Source: Setophaga petechia (lineage: Eukaryota; Chordata; Aves; Passeriformes; Parulidae). Taken from it: 64,000 nt of DNA. The notes under the pieces are model-generated. The model worked only from the letters and a program-made list of their open reading frames with translations, did not search any database and was not told the origin of the DNA. Shown piece by piece: positions 1 to 12,922 of the stretch. Made by a program: the position numbers and the translations under genes. The stretch lies in contig JANCRA010000030.1 of NCBI GenBank assembly GCA_024362935.1, forward strand, positions 10,611,953-10,675,952, in the 5' to 3' direction. The stretch's first letter is position 1. Every line of letters begins with the position of its first letter.

Positions 1-3000
1 TTTGCTGGTTTATCTTCTAATAAGATTATGTCACCGACACAAGTACCTAGGAGCCTGTGATTGACAGCCTCCTGTACTTTTATCAGGCAGTGTGACACTA
101 AACCTCGGGGCCTTTTGTCCGATAGAGTGAGCTCACGGAAACTCTCCGTCCTAATCCCCTTATTCATGTCAGGCACAGAAAAGAAGTTCTGATCAGATGG
201 CATCTTACAACAGTGTCACCTCCACCCCTCGGTGCTGGGTGGACATGGGACATGGGCCGCTTTGTTGGCCGCTGTGCGCGCTCCGGGGCCGGGGCTGGCG
301 CGCCCTGCACACGCTCTGCCAGGGGAGGCTGTGTCTGCAGGGCACCAGAATCCCAGGGACGCGGGAGCATGATTTACAGGCTCTCTGGTTCTGTTTATAT
401 TCCGCTTTTATTTCTCTGAAGAACGTAAGACCTTTAAAGGAAGTACTTCCTTTTGTGCTGTAAGACTATGTAGTGAAATGTCTCCCTGAGCTTCTTCAAA
501 CTTTGCACCCAGGCAAGAGAGTAAGTGGAACTAAACCCCCTATCTTTTCAGATGCACAGGATCAATGTTGTAGAAGTCAGCAATCGATCCCAGTGCTGGT
601 ATTATAAGTTTCATAGCTCCAGCTCTTTCTTAGTTGCAGGAATTCCTTTGTGCGTATCCCTGCGGTAACCTATTGCAAATAGCGGTTCCCTGTGGTGCTT
701 TATTTACTTGTCCAACTGTTTGGAAGTCTGTTAGTCTAAAGATCAGATGCTCTGAAACAAATCTTATTACCTTAACCAGCTCTGCAAATTCTTCTTTCTC
801 CATTTTTATTGACTTCTTTTCAGCTAGAACTAATACATGTGCAGCAGGTGGGCAAGTACATCTTTCAAAGTTTAGCCCCTCAGATTTAACATGAGAAACT
901 ATAAATCTTTTTGTTTTCCTTGGAAAATGTGGGAAACCACAGGTATTTGAAGAGTTGCCTCCTCAGTGGATTTGTGAAGTTTGTACTGGTTGCTGTAATT
1001 CTTGAAAGAGAAGTCTGGGAAATTTTGAAAGAATGCTTCATTCTGGAGCATAGTCCAATTAATTACTTCTTTCCTTGCATGAAGTATTTTTTCAAGTTGT
1101 AATCAAAAGCAATGGAATGGGAAAGTTTTAAGGTATTTTTCTTTTCATCCAGCCTGGCACCACTGGCAGAGAAACTGCATCAAACTTCCTCCAACTCATC
1201 TGCTACAAGCTGGTTCTGTCAGCAATAATCACCAGTCCTCATTTGAGAAGGCGTGTCCAGCTCCTCTGTATTTTTCATCTGTATGCACATTTTAAAAGTA
1301 ATTTTAGATGTAAAAAGTCAGTGCTAATTAAATGTTTTAAGAAATCATCCTTCAGGAATTCCCCTTTCTCCTCCCTGTCCCCCGCCCCGGCTCCTGGCGA
1401 CCTCGTGCTCCCCAGTGGGTGCTCACATCCCATCCTGGGCAGATGCTTCCTCTCTTGTGGCACTCTGCTCCAGCAGATATCAAAGTCCTTTGCAGAACGA
1501 CCTGTCTGGGGCTCCTGCAGGCTGGGGCCTGTCCCAGGCACGCTCATCCCTGTGACACACGATTTCTTCCCATGTCTCCTTAGGGCCAGGCTGCCCAGGA
1601 GCCGGGATGGGAGCGCTCCCATGTCTGGGGTGTGCGGAGCCATTCGCTGCTGCTTTGCCTCTGTTTGTTTTTCCACTGTAAGCACCAGCAGCTGCCAATA
1701 TGAGGTGTGAAAGGGAGCATACACAGAATCTCATTTTTAAAAAGCTGCACGCAAAGGAACCTGCAAGGCTGCGGCTTTCCTGCAGCAGAGCATGTTTGCT
1801 TTGAAGAGGCAGCTCTGCTGGGATCTTGGGAGTGCAATCTGGTGTCAGTTTGCTGTGGCCCCGCAGCACGGACAGGGCTGGAGGTGCTCTGCTGAACAGA
1901 GCCTTACGTACCCTGGAAATCTGCGAGGCTGGGACAGTCCATCAATGTCTGTAAACTTCTCAGGTCAATGAACTGATAGGTGAATTGAGCAGACTGTGTG
2001 ATGGCAGGGTGAGCTGGGGGAGAAGGTTCAGTAAAACCCCAAAGGGAATCAAAACATTGGGAAAAGCCTTACTGAAATCCCAGAGTGTTTAATAGATGTG
2101 AAGTGTTAAATGCAAGCAGAAGTGATGTGGTATAAAGCTGTGTGTATGTCAGAGAAGGCAACTTCAGAAAGGATCTGAGATCCTGTTAGTACCCCAGGTT
2201 TGACTGTGAGGGCTGTTCCCACTCCCCTCGGAGCTCCGCCAGCTGTGCTGCCAGTTTGGGGTGTCCTGCCCTAACACTGAACACATCTGTTGCAGAAAGG
2301 TGTAGGAAATAAACATGTTCTGCATCTTCCAGAGGGAGCCAAGCCTCACTGTGTGCCCTGACACTACACAGAACAGCTCCTCTTGCTTTCCTTGACATGT
2401 CCTGTCCTTCTCTGAACAACAGGATCAGTAAACAGGGAAAAAACATCCACCCACAGTGAGTTTGCACTAGTGTTCCTGCATTAGCAGCACTTGATGCTAC
2501 AGCATTCTCATTCAAAGAAAAATAACGTTTGTTTGGACCACAAAAAAAAAAAGCCAACAAAAAACCCCCTTTGGGGATTGAATTTCAGAGACTCCCTGCC
2601 TTACTCTCAGCCCCCTCTGAAGGCTGAAGTGATTTGTGAGCCAGGTCCTGTGACCCAGGGAGGCATCAAGCAGCAGAGAAGGGAAACATTTGGAGTTCAG
2701 AGGGACAGTGGGTCTTGATGACCAGTGTAAGACAATGCAGATGTTTCAGATCATGAGGTCTCTTAGGAAGATGACAAAATACCCCTAACAGCCTCTGGGC
2801 TGGGGTCCTCTCTGCCTTTTTTCCTTGGTATAATGTTATCACATCTCATAGGATTACATTTTTAGGGGTCTATAATGGAAGAATCTTGGTGCTTATTGCA
2901 TTAGGTTATTCTGATGAGCAGGGTGGGATTTTAATTTCCCTCTGGGCAGTGAGTTACTGCTCTGCCCCATGGGCAGCGCAGGGGCAGGGGCACCCAGGGC

Positions 3001-3059
3001 AGTGGTGGTGGGGCTGGGCTGTGTGTGCTGCCAGCCCTGACAACTCAGTGCAGGGCTTA
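1..3059. other. Intron, nothing recognised
   Basis: Mixed-composition intronic DNA without recognised genes, tandem arrays or transposons. A short A-rich run lies at 2540-2566. Small open frames of up to about 155 codons show no domains. Confidence 0.6.
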
Positions 3060-3616
3060 GGTACCAGAGCCCCCACAGGGCTGGGGGATGGCTTTGTTCC
3101 CAGGCAGGAATCCCAGTGAGATGCCTAAGAGACACCCTGAGCACCAAGGCAGGCGTGGCTGCAAGCACCTCACGCTCTCACCAGTCAGTGCCAGCCCAGC
3201 TGGAAGTGACAGTGGGCACCTTTTGCTGGTCCCGTGGGGGAAAGCCCCATCCTGTGCTGCTGCCAGGGTACTGAGCAGGGGGGCTGGGCTGGGCTCACCT
3301 CCCTGGCTGTGCTGCAGCCACTGCTGCAGCAGCAAATCTCGAAATACATCTGCAGTGAGAAAATAGGATACAGAATTTAAAATACTCGGTGGTTGGTTGG
3401 TTGGTTGGTTGGTTGGTTGGTTGGTTGGTTGTTTCACAAAAAAAAAAGACAGCTGCCTGCTGGCTTGGGGGAGTGCAGAGGCTCTTCAAGGTCTCCCTGA
3501 CATTTTCCTTGCTGGGAGGAGGGTGCGCCCTGCACCCAGCGCAGGAGGGGATGGTGCAGGGAGGGTGAATCAGCCAGAACAAAGCCATCCCCAAGCCCTG
3601 TGGGGGCTCTGGTACC
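3060..3616. repeat. Inverted repeat, 40-nt arms (3060-3099 and 3577-3616)
   Basis: The segment at 3060-3099 (starting GGTACCAGAGCCCCCACAGG) is the reverse complement of 3577-3616 at 39 of 40 positions; the one mismatch lies in the CCATCCCC(C/A)AGCC part. The arms are separated by 477 nt that contain the GGTT microsatellite. A weaker, direct-orientation relative of the right arm's flank lies near 3264-3293. This could be two copies of an unrecognised short dispersed repeat in opposite orientation, or a local inverted duplication. Confidence 0.85.
3388..3431. repeat. (GGTT)n tetranucleotide microsatellite
   Basis: Eleven or so uninterrupted copies of GGTT followed by a short poly-A run (3440-3448). 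It is a simple tandem repeat, probably length-variable. Confidence 0.95.
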
Positions 3617-6600
3617 CCTGAGCAGGCAGGGCTGGGCAGCAGCAGCAGCAGCTTTGCACCCTGGCACTGCTGTGAAGGCCACTCTGGTGGAACAATTCCC
3701 CTGGACACTGCCAAGCTGGAGCCCGGCAGAAGAGTGAGAATTTCCTTACTGTGACAAACGCCTGCCTGAAAACAATGTGTGTTTATTTATCAGTGGTGCG
3801 TTCAATTAGCCTGAGCTCTGGAAAAGCTGTCTTGTTGCTCCAGCAGTCTCCCCTGCCATTTGAACCACCTCTGCTGAGGAAAAGACTAGATAATGTTTTG
3901 CTTTAAAAATTTTAGGAACTGCTTGTTTCTGGTGCTCCCTTTTGCAGCCCAGCTTTGCCTTCTGATGCTAACTGGAATGGGAACGTGGTTGTGTTTGCTA
4001 TCAAGAGCCAAGTTTTTTGGGCCTTTTGTATCTGATGGTAAGTTACTGTTTTCTCATTGGCTATAGCTGAAAAAATGAAACCAGAACTTGACCCCCAGAG
4101 AACTTCTATCACAGGGGGTTTGATTAAAAAGCCATGTCCATGATCTGTGATTGTGATAGAATTTACTTTGTGATTTTGGAGAGGTGGCTGCCACCTCAGC
4201 GTGGTTCCCCACCAGTGGGACAGACACAGTTTTGCCTTTTGCCTTTGGCATCTGCGTTGGGCTAACGATGGAACTCGAGCATGGCCTTTATTGTCATTAT
4301 GGTTGAAGGAGCGTTGTTACAGGCAGAACTGGAGTTTTGTAAGCATATGCTGGAACATGCACTTAAGATATTAAAAAGAGGCTTTCAATAACAATCGTGT
4401 TTAGAAACAAATGACCTTGGTTTTCCATTTCTGGGCTGTTCTGTGTGAAGCCAAATGATCACTGTTCCAGGGATGCAATCTGCTGCATTGACTTTGGGGT
4501 TTCAGGCACAAGAGAAGCAAGTTGCCTGCTTTAAAATGGTGCTGAGCTAGCAACAATGCTTCTGCCTCCAAAACAGCTCCACAAAGTACCATCTCTGGTA
4601 ATCAGCTGATTTTTTTAGGTCATATGTAAATGAAGAGCACATCTGCTTTCCATATGTCTCACATACACAGCATACATATGTTTTTCAATGTATTATCTTA
4701 ATCATATTTATTGGCCAAAGCAAAAAAAAATTGAATTTTAAAATATTTTTGGATTCATAATATTATAAAATCAACAACTATAGAGCAAATGAGTCATGTA
4801 CTGCACTGCAGTTACAGTGTACAATTGCAACAAGTATTTATGGGCTGTATTTCTTCACTGGATCAAACTCTATCGGCAACTTTACTATCTCTCCTGTATT
4901 TTTGTCTAACAGAGATCTAAAGAAAAATTAATTACACTTCTCTGACTGATTGTTATTCTGCTGAAGTATGGTTCTAATCCTTATTAACATTCTCTAAAGT
5001 CATGCATGAAATATGACTTTTGCACCACACTCTGTGGCATATGTTTTCTCTTTCCAGTGTATTTTTCAAACTATCTTCAACCCTCACTGCTGTTCATTAT
5101 TTTAAGATAGGTTTAAAGTTTGCCACAGTCTCAAAACTGATCCAGTACAGAGCATTGCAAGGAAAAAAAATGACACATCATTCTGCTCATGAACACAAAT
5201 TGCTTCTGATTATTTAGCTTTGAATGTTCCCCTCATACTGTTTTTATTAAAAGCCCCACTATATTTATTCTTGATAGTGTCTTCAATTAAGTTAAAAAGA
5301 GTCCCTTTTCTATAGCAGTATGTAAAGAAAATAGTTGTTACAACCGCAAAATTACCGAAAAAACCTGGTTCTAGTAAAGTTCTACTTCAGTTCAACAACC
5401 ACAGCACGAAGTTTGCTGTTTTCTTGTAAACTTTCCAGCCATTAGATAAACAGTGTCTGTGTCTTCACACAGAGCTGCACCCTCACATTGTTTGAGGACA
5501 GTTGTTTTCCTGCAGGTCTCTGCAAAATACAAGGTCCATTAATCCATTTATCAGTATTGGAAAATCTGTCTGTTTGGTTACAGAGTGACTCTTTGGCCAG
5601 TGGTGAGTAGGTCTCTGCTCTAGGAACAGTTTGTGTAAGAAATTGCTGGAGGAGCTGGGCAGAGCACTCCAGTTCTGCTCATTGCCTCCCAAGTGTCATT
5701 AATTTGAGCTGTGACAAGGAAGGAAAGTTGTTACAAGTGGGATCCTGTGACTTCTGCACACATTGCACACAGCTAGGAATGTTTTCCTTTTCCTCTTATA
5801 AAATAGTGATTTAGGAAAATGGTCTACGTTTAGCAGTTTCTGTAGCTTCTGCTCTGTTTGCTTGACAATAACTGATTTTTTTGAAAACACCATCTTTTGG
5901 TGCTGTGATGTCACAGCCTAATATTGTGCAAAGGTGTAACCGGACCAAACATGTCAGGAACATGTCAGTAACTTTCCATAAATTATTCAGTCTCTTTGGG
6001 AAAACCCCTAATTATGTGTTAACTCATTTTCTACTTCAGAGAAGTTTCGTCTTGAACTTCAGAGTCCAGTTGCTGGAAAGTTTTTATTTATTTATCTGTT
6101 TATTCAACTTTTTTTTTTTTAGATGGGAGTTTACTGTATTTCTGCTCAAAATTCTTTGTGTGTGAGCTCTGACAGAGAACTGCAAAGATCTGGCAGAAAT
6201 AGGATGTCAGAAATCAAAGAGTGGGGTCGCTTTAGGCTGGTTCACAGTCAGCCCTGGGAGCACAGGATGCAGAGGTCCCTGCCGAGCCGCTCTCGCCGGG
6301 CTCAGCCACCGCCACAGTCCCCGAGCGGATCCTCGCCCTGCTCCAGGCAATAAAGCTGTTTGTGCTTTGAAGGCCGTGGGGTATGGAGGAGAGGGCTGTT
6401 TGAAACGTGTCACTTTGAACTGTGCTGGGAGCCGGCCACCTCCGTCCCTCCGAGGTCTGGTTCCAGTCTGCGAGCCCTGGAGCCAGCCCCATCGTCTGCT
6501 CAGGTGGCCCCACTGTGAGATGTCAGGCTGATAAGTGAAAGTAGAGACTTTCGAGAGAAGATCAAGAGTTTACTGCTTGCACTGCATCCCTCTCTATGTG

Positions 6601-7849
6601 TAAGAGTTCAATATGGCAACAAAAGGGGTTTCCTGCCTGCGCACAGATGCTGCCTTTTCAAAATGTTGCTTTACATTTGAAGCCTCAGCATATGCTGTAA
6701 TAAAGGCCATCCTGAAACTTCAATGGGTTGCATCGTGAGGAAATTCAGAGAGGAAGGAGCTTTAGGTGGAGCTGTGGAATCTTTTATGAATTAATCCTCC
6801 ATGAAAAAAATGGGACTATCAAGTTGGGGTCAGTCGCAGCTCAGGATCAGTGTTTTAGGTGTTTTGTGTTTTAGCTCTGCTAGCATTCCTGACAAGATGA
6901 CTGGGTACAGAACAGGGGCTGGAATGCTGCTGAAACACCCAAATGGCAGTGCTGCAGAGGGGGACAATAAAAAAGGAAATATTGATGCCATGTTTCCTGC
7001 CCAAAGGGTACACTGTCCTGTTAGCTGATCCACAGAACTTAGGTAGGTGCAGGATAAAGCCACATTTAGCCAATTGCTGCACCAAGAGGTGGGAGCTAAT
7101 TCAGTCTCCCCTTTGAGTGAATCCGTGTGCATCCTCTGTGTCAGTGAGGCTCAGCAGGCAGATGTGAGGATTTGGCTGTTCTGATGTCACCTTGGCTACA
7201 GTTTTCTCCCTTTTTCTTACCATCTCTGCTCCTCCAGACAAGTCACAGACTTGCACCATAAGGAAGCAAGTGACCAAAGGCAGGGGCATGATCCTGACTC
7301 CCTTGCTGAGGAATGTTAGGGCAGCACTCCGTGTGTCCCGTGAATGGGGAACAGGGAAAACATTTCCCTTGGCTTTTTATTTTAAAGCAGTTGTTTTCAA
7401 TATGCTTCTGCATCCTGCTTCTGAAGTGGGCTGGCCATCAAGCTTTACTTGTACACGTGTTTGTGAAAAGCAAAACAAATAAATTATTGTTTATTCTTCA
7501 AAATTAATCTCACTATGTGCATTTAGTAATGCTGGAATAGTTGGGAATAGAGGTTGTCTAAAGCAACACATGGATGCAGGGTGTGGTGGTTTATGGTGGA
7601 TAATGACCAGAGTACAAATACTGGCGTTAGAACATGGAAAATGTGCAAAAGAGAGGCAGAGTAATTGTGGTAAGGAACACAGTTCATTTTCTGCAATTTG
7701 CTCAGTGACAATGTTGAGTGGAAGAAAGGCTGTAAATCCCTGTTGGGTTTGGGACTGTCAGTAGGGAGCAGTGCTAAGCTGGCTGCCAGCGAGAGTCACG
7801 TGGGCTGGAATGGATTCTTGCTTAAAAATGTAAGAATTTCTAAAAGAAA
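3617..7849. other. Intron, nothing certain
   Basis: An AT-rich stretch at 4620-5480 has some TAAT cores and could include a weak conserved element. A GC-richer stretch lies at 6225-6500. No gene or transposon was recognised. Confidence 0.55.
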
Positions 7850-8165
7850 ATATTTCGTACCAGGAATTTGAATTCAGATTGTGCTCTGGTGGGATTTTTA
7901 GAGGTTGGAATTTTATTTTCCCGTTTTCACATATAAATTTTTATCTGGCAGTAGTGTAAATCTACAATACTTTGACTGATGCAGAGCAAAACTAGTGCAA
8001 AGTTTTTGCAACTCCATCTAGCTCAGATCTCCCAGAGCAGGGCTGTCAGATGAGCATGAACTCTCAAGCCCCCAGTAAAGGTGCTGTTATTAAGTATAAA
8101 TATAGAGTAGCTTTTAATAGCTATAATTAAGATGTGTTACAGTTTTAAATTAAATAGAAACAGGG
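7850..8165. promoter_or_regulatory. Candidate conserved non-coding block, AT-rich
   Basis: AT-rich, non-repetitive sequence with A/T homeodomain-like cores (for example GCTATAATTAAGATG near 8121). It lies just left of the G-rich array and CpG-rich island. The call rests on composition and motif texture only. Confidence 0.28.
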
Positions 8166-8246
8166 TTTTGTGGCGGTGAGCAGTTCAGCCCAAACCAGCA
8201 CCAATCCAAAGATGTCAAGTTAGTTCCAGAGGCAGAGCTCTGGGTC

Positions 8247-8605
8247 AGGGCCTGGGGACAGTGCTCAGGGACAGGGCTTGGGGTCAGGGCTTGGGGACAG
8301 GGCTTGGGGACAGGGCTTGGGGTCAGGGCTCAGGACAGGGCTTAGGACAGAGCTCAGGACAGGGCTTGGGGACAGGGCTCCGGGGCAGGGCTCAGGACAG
8401 AGCTCCGGGGCAGGGCTCAGGACAGGGCTTGGGGTCAGGGCTAAGGACAGGGCTCAGGACAGGGCTCCGGGACAGGGCTCCGGGGCAGGGCTCAGGGACA
8501 GGGCTTGGGGTCAGGGCTCAGGACAGAGCTCCGGGACAGGGCTCCGGGGCAGGGCTCAGGACAGAGCTCCGGGACAGGGCTCCGGGGCAGCGCTCCGGGG
8601 GCCGG
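8247..8605. repeat. G-rich minisatellite, about 12-15 bp units
   Basis: Roughly 25 imperfect copies of a unit like GGGACAGGGCTTGG, with variants ending CTCAGGACAGG or CTCCGGGGCAGG. The variants are ordered: TTGG-type units dominate on the left and CCGG-type units on the right, where the array merges into a CpG-rich island. The + strand has many runs of three or four G with short loops, so it could form G-quadruplexes in the non-template strand of LMX1B. Long open frames through it are an artefact of stop-poor sequence. Confidence 0.93.
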
Positions 8606-9030
8606 GACAGCCCGGCGGGTGCTCTCGGCCGCCGTGCCGGAGCTGGCCCGCTCCCAGCTGAGCGCTCGCCAAGCGGAGCTGCCGCTGCCGCTGCCGCTGC
8701 CGCTGCGCCCGGGCCCGCGGGGCTCGACGCCGCGGTAGGCATGCAGGAGCTCACCGCGCACGCTGACAAGATCAGGTTTCGCACAAAATGCAGCGGCAGC
8801 CAAAACCTTCTCTTAAAGCGCTGCCGGAGGAGGAGCCGGTGCTGCACCCCCTCACCCGCCTCCTGCAGCCCCCGGAGCGCTCGCTGGCGCCCCGCTCCCG
8901 TGGCAGCAGCCTGGGCACGGCCGTGGGCAGCCTCGAGCGGGCAGATGAGCGTGCCCGCTGCCGTGCGCCCCGATCCCACCGGCCCCGGGTGCTCGCCCGG
9001 TGACTCACCTGTGCGGTGCAGGGCGAAGAT
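8560..9030. promoter_or_regulatory. CpG-rich island inside the intron
   Basis: GC-rich, CpG-dense sequence follows the G-rich minisatellite directly and includes a (GCCGCT)n run at 8680-8706. A donor-like CAGGTGAGG lies at about 9053-9061. Such an orphan island could be an alternative promoter or an enhancer-associated island. No recognisable protein is encoded, and no TATA box or known promoter motif was identified. Confidence 0.5.
8680..8706. repeat. (GCCGCT)n hexanucleotide repeat
   Basis: Four to five copies of a CCGCTG hexamer inside the CpG-rich island. In frame it would read as Pro/Leu, Ala/Ala or similar runs, but no coding context is visible. Confidence 0.85.
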
Positions 9031-9061
9031 GGGACCTGTCACCCCCTAGCTCGCAGGTGAG

Positions 9062-12000
9062 GATGCTCTCCAGGCTGGTGAAAGGTGTGCGCCTCTTAAG
9101 GGCAGGGGAGAGCTAATGTCTCCCACACCCCTAATCCACAAACTTGCAGCCCACAAATGCCATTTTTGCAGGCTGCAGGCAAAGGCCACTCCATAGGACC
9201 GGGCAATCGAGCCCTAATGGCCCTTTGCAGCGTTGTGAGATAACGTACACTAATGTGTGTCCCTCGAAGGATGAATGAGCAGCCCCTTGGCACTGTTCTC
9301 AGGTCTGTGTGGAACTGTCCACAAGTGGTATGGAGGTGCCATCCCCTTGGCAGGGGAAGGGCTGCGTGCTGCCCGTTGTGAGATGTGGCACACACGGCCC
9401 TGCGCTGGCACAGGTGCCCACAGTGGAGCCAGAGCAGGAGTGCAGTGCAAAGTTCTTCCCTTCCTGGAGGCTGAGGGTGCGTGGGGTGAGGAGGCGATGG
9501 AACAGGCTGGCCTGGTGCCAGCTGGGGGTGACTCTCCACTGGGATTAACACTGGCACCAGGACTGCTCCCACACACAAGCTGATGGTGCTGCTGCTTGGG
9601 TCCTGGGGGAAATAACTGGTGTGCACGTGTGAGCCTGCCAGGCTGATGCCTGCATGATACTGAGCCGGATTCCTGAAGCTTCTTCAGGACAGGTTGAGTG
9701 TCAAACAGCCTCTGTCAGCATTTCCCAGGCTGTTGTACCCCCTGTCCCACTTCCAGATAAACTTGACTCTTACACCCCCACATTTCTCAGCCTGGGCACA
9801 ATGCCGTGCTGACACGGCTGTTCCAGCTCCAGGAGTGAATCCAAAGCCCCCAAGCATTCCCAAATCCTGTCAAGAAGGAGTACCCACAGTTGGAAAGTAT
9901 TGGCATGTGTGGAAAATACTGGTTCTGTGGTCTGGAGAGCTCCTGGAAGTTGTAACTCCTGCTGGTGTGCACCAGCAGCGCTGGGCGCCTGTTGGAGAGG
10001 TGCTCATGAGGTGAACAGGGGGACAGCCAAGAGCTCCATGTCTGAACCCGTGTGCTGCTGCCCTTGAGCAGAGTGGACGGGACCCTGACTGTGAACACAG
10101 GGCCTGTACTGGCTCGGCCATGTCTGTGCATCCACAGGCTCCAGCCCATGCACCCTTTTTCACTGGAGCCTCGTTACACCTGTGGATGCTTTTGTGCCCC
10201 CAGCTCCTGCTCCAGCAGTGCCTGCTGCAGTGGCTGAGTCTCAGGGCATATGGCACGGAGTTCGAAGGCACATGGTCCCCTCACCTTCCTGATGTTAGCA
10301 GGTGAATGTCTCAGTGTTTAGAGTCTCCAGACCCAAACTTTGTCTCACGGTGTGTCAGCACTGTGACTGCTGTCTGCCATATGCTGTTTACTCTGTCCTT
10401 CCCATGAGGACAGGCATGTCCTCTGTTGCTCTGTGTCCTCTTTTGGTGAGGTCCTCAGACTGTCAGCTGCACGTTCAAGAGACAAGGTTGGAAAAATGTA
10501 GATAACAAAAAAAAGAGCACTGTGTTTGTCCTTTTCTCTACAGAAGGTCATGGCATGTTCACTGAGAAAATGCTTTATTCTCTCTTGTTCATTGGCATCA
10601 TCACTACCTTATTCACTTATGACATGACCTGGCTACTGATTGTTTTTAAGTTGGCAACACGTGGGCACAGACTTCCTCTGGACACAACCTACACAAAAGC
10701 TTAAACTTCATTCACCTCTTTTTTCCAAGCCATCAGCTGTATTCCATATACCAAGGCAATGAATGTACCATGTACAGAAAGTGTCAGGGATGGAGGTGAT
10801 CTTTGCAGGGACTTTAAACAAGGGATCCAGCAGAGTATCATGAGGGCATCTTAGAACCATCCCGAGGACAAACCCCTGACCATTTTGTTACTCTTCCCTG
10901 AGCCTCTGTGCCTCTCCTTTCAAGAGGCACAGTTGAGGGCAGTAGCTCCTTATTACTGGTTTCACCTGCTGCCAGTTTCCCCAGAAGTTTGAAAATGGCA
11001 GCTCCGCCCTGGCTGTTTCCTGGGGGCTGGGCTGGGCTGCAGGTCTGGACTGGCTGCAGGCACAAGGGTGGTGCTGCTGCTCTTCGGGGCACCCTGAGTT
11101 TCTGGGCAGATAAACGTGCTGCAGTCTGAGAGTGCAGAGGAGTTACTGATGTGATCCCGTTGCAAGTGTTCCTTAGGGCCTGTGGGCTTGCAGCTGTTTG
11201 ACTGCTGTGGTACCAAGGTGGATCATCTGTCCAGACAGCACCAGGCACAGAGAGCCCTCCTTGTTGCTGCGTGGACCAAGGTCAGCCCAGCACCAGGAGC
11301 AGGACCACAGGAGGAGAAGAGCTGTGGGAAAAGGCTGAACTTCAGGCTGGTGTGTGGTGAAACCTCCCAGGAGAATGAGTTGTGGCATTTTGCTGCTGCT
11401 GCAGACAAGGTACCTGTGAATTTCTTGGTGAATCCTTTAGTCTCTGGTGGTCTGTAAATAAGCATAAAATGCGTGTTAGTTTTGGCTTAGGTTTCTATTC
11501 TCAGATGAATGAATTTGAATGAACTTGTCTTATCTGTGGAATCTCACTTGGAACTGATGTTTGCAGAGAAGATAAATGTGCTGCTGCCTGCCTGCTTGTC
11601 CTGACTTAATCTGTGATGCACCAAATAGTGTCCTGGGGGAATGAGGAAGGCTGGAAGCAAGCTTGGGATGTCAGGCTGCCAGAATCTGGTGCTGTGACCT
11701 GTATCTGTTTCTCTGTCGATGATAAGGCTGTGGATTGTGTGTTAGCAGTAGAACATCATGGTTGCAATGTTTTCCAAAGTGGTTTTTTGGAGGGCAGAAT
11801 TAGAAACTGGTGTTCCTGTTATAACAGCATCCTAATGAAGATACACACTGAATGAAATTCATTTCCCATTTGCATAGGGCAGGCCAGCATACCTGTCCAG
11901 TGCAGCACATACCAGGCTCATCTGCCCTTGGATGGAAATGTTTTTCAGTTTGTTTTTAGAAAATGTTAAACCAGCTTCAGGTTAACTGGACTGTTTTACC

Positions 12001-12827
12001 AACTCCTTACTTACATTTGTGCTAACAAGAGCTTGTGAAAATCCTAAGTGAGAGCATGCTGTATGCTGCAAATGTCATTTGTGTAAGTTACATTTGTAAG
12101 TTGTAAACCACAAAAAAACCCAAACTATTGAAACTGTTTTATAATAGGAGTCCTTAATGATTAATTCAAACTTGCATTCGATGTCCTTAAAGATGCAAAA
12201 TAAGCAATATGGTCTCAAAATTTCATTTTCATATAAATGAAGTGTTTTACCAGAGAATTGCTTAAGCATCTTTTAGTTCAAGGATTCATTCAAGGTGGAA
12301 ATAAAAAGAACTGAAAATGACTGAGGAGTGAGCAATGAGCAGTCCCCATAGGCCAAATCTCAGTAGGAGAAAACACTTAAAGTTTCTTTAGTGCTGGCAG
12401 GTTCAAAAGTCAGGGCTGGTTTCAATTAGCTTGGGAGAGTCTCAGTGATAAACAATTCCTGTGGTCTTGAAGCAAAGGGCCTAGCTGCATGCAGCCATCC
12501 CAACTACTTGAGCTGGCCCTATTCCCTCTGCTCTGAGAGTAACTGTCTGTTTGAATGAAGTATTTGTCATCGTTTGTATATGAATTCTTCTGAGTTTTTG
12601 AGAGCAAGGAAAACATGAAGTTTTCTGGTTAAGGCATTTTTGGTCTGAAAATCCCCCAGGGTATCAGTTTAAAATATGCATGATGCTCATGCGATTTATT
12701 TTCTTTAAGGGGCTGGGAAATGTGAGTGTGTGCAGATGCATTTGTGTGCACACGTGCTCAGGGCTGTGTGAGCCCCAGGCCCTGCCTGCAGGGGAGGGCT
12801 GTGGGCCGGCGCCGTGCCCGGGCAGCG
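9062..12827. other. Intron, nothing recognised
   Basis: Ordinary intronic sequence, moderately GC-rich to about 11.3 kb and then AT-richer. Open frames up to 176 codons on the - strand (9096-9626) show no recognisable domain or repeat. Confidence 0.55.
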
Positions 12828-12922
12828 CAGCCCCGGGTGAGGCTGGCAGCCCCGGGTGAGGCTGGCAGCCCCGGGTGAGGCTGGCAGCCCCGGGTGAGGC
12901 TGGCAGCCCCGGGTGAGGCTGG
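12828..12922. repeat. 19-bp minisatellite, 5 identical copies
   Basis: Five exact head-to-tail copies of CAGCCCCGGGTGAGGCTGG followed by a 6-nt start of a sixth (CAGCCC). Each unit contains one CpG within an SmaI-type CCCGGG palindrome. The absence of differences between copies suggests recent expansion or homogenisation. Confidence 0.97.

Noticed and set aside
8261..9049. 262-codon open frame with a Gly/Gln/Arg/Asp-rich repeat
   Set aside because: It is translated from the G-rich minisatellite and CpG-rich island. There is no recognised domain, and other frames are open too.
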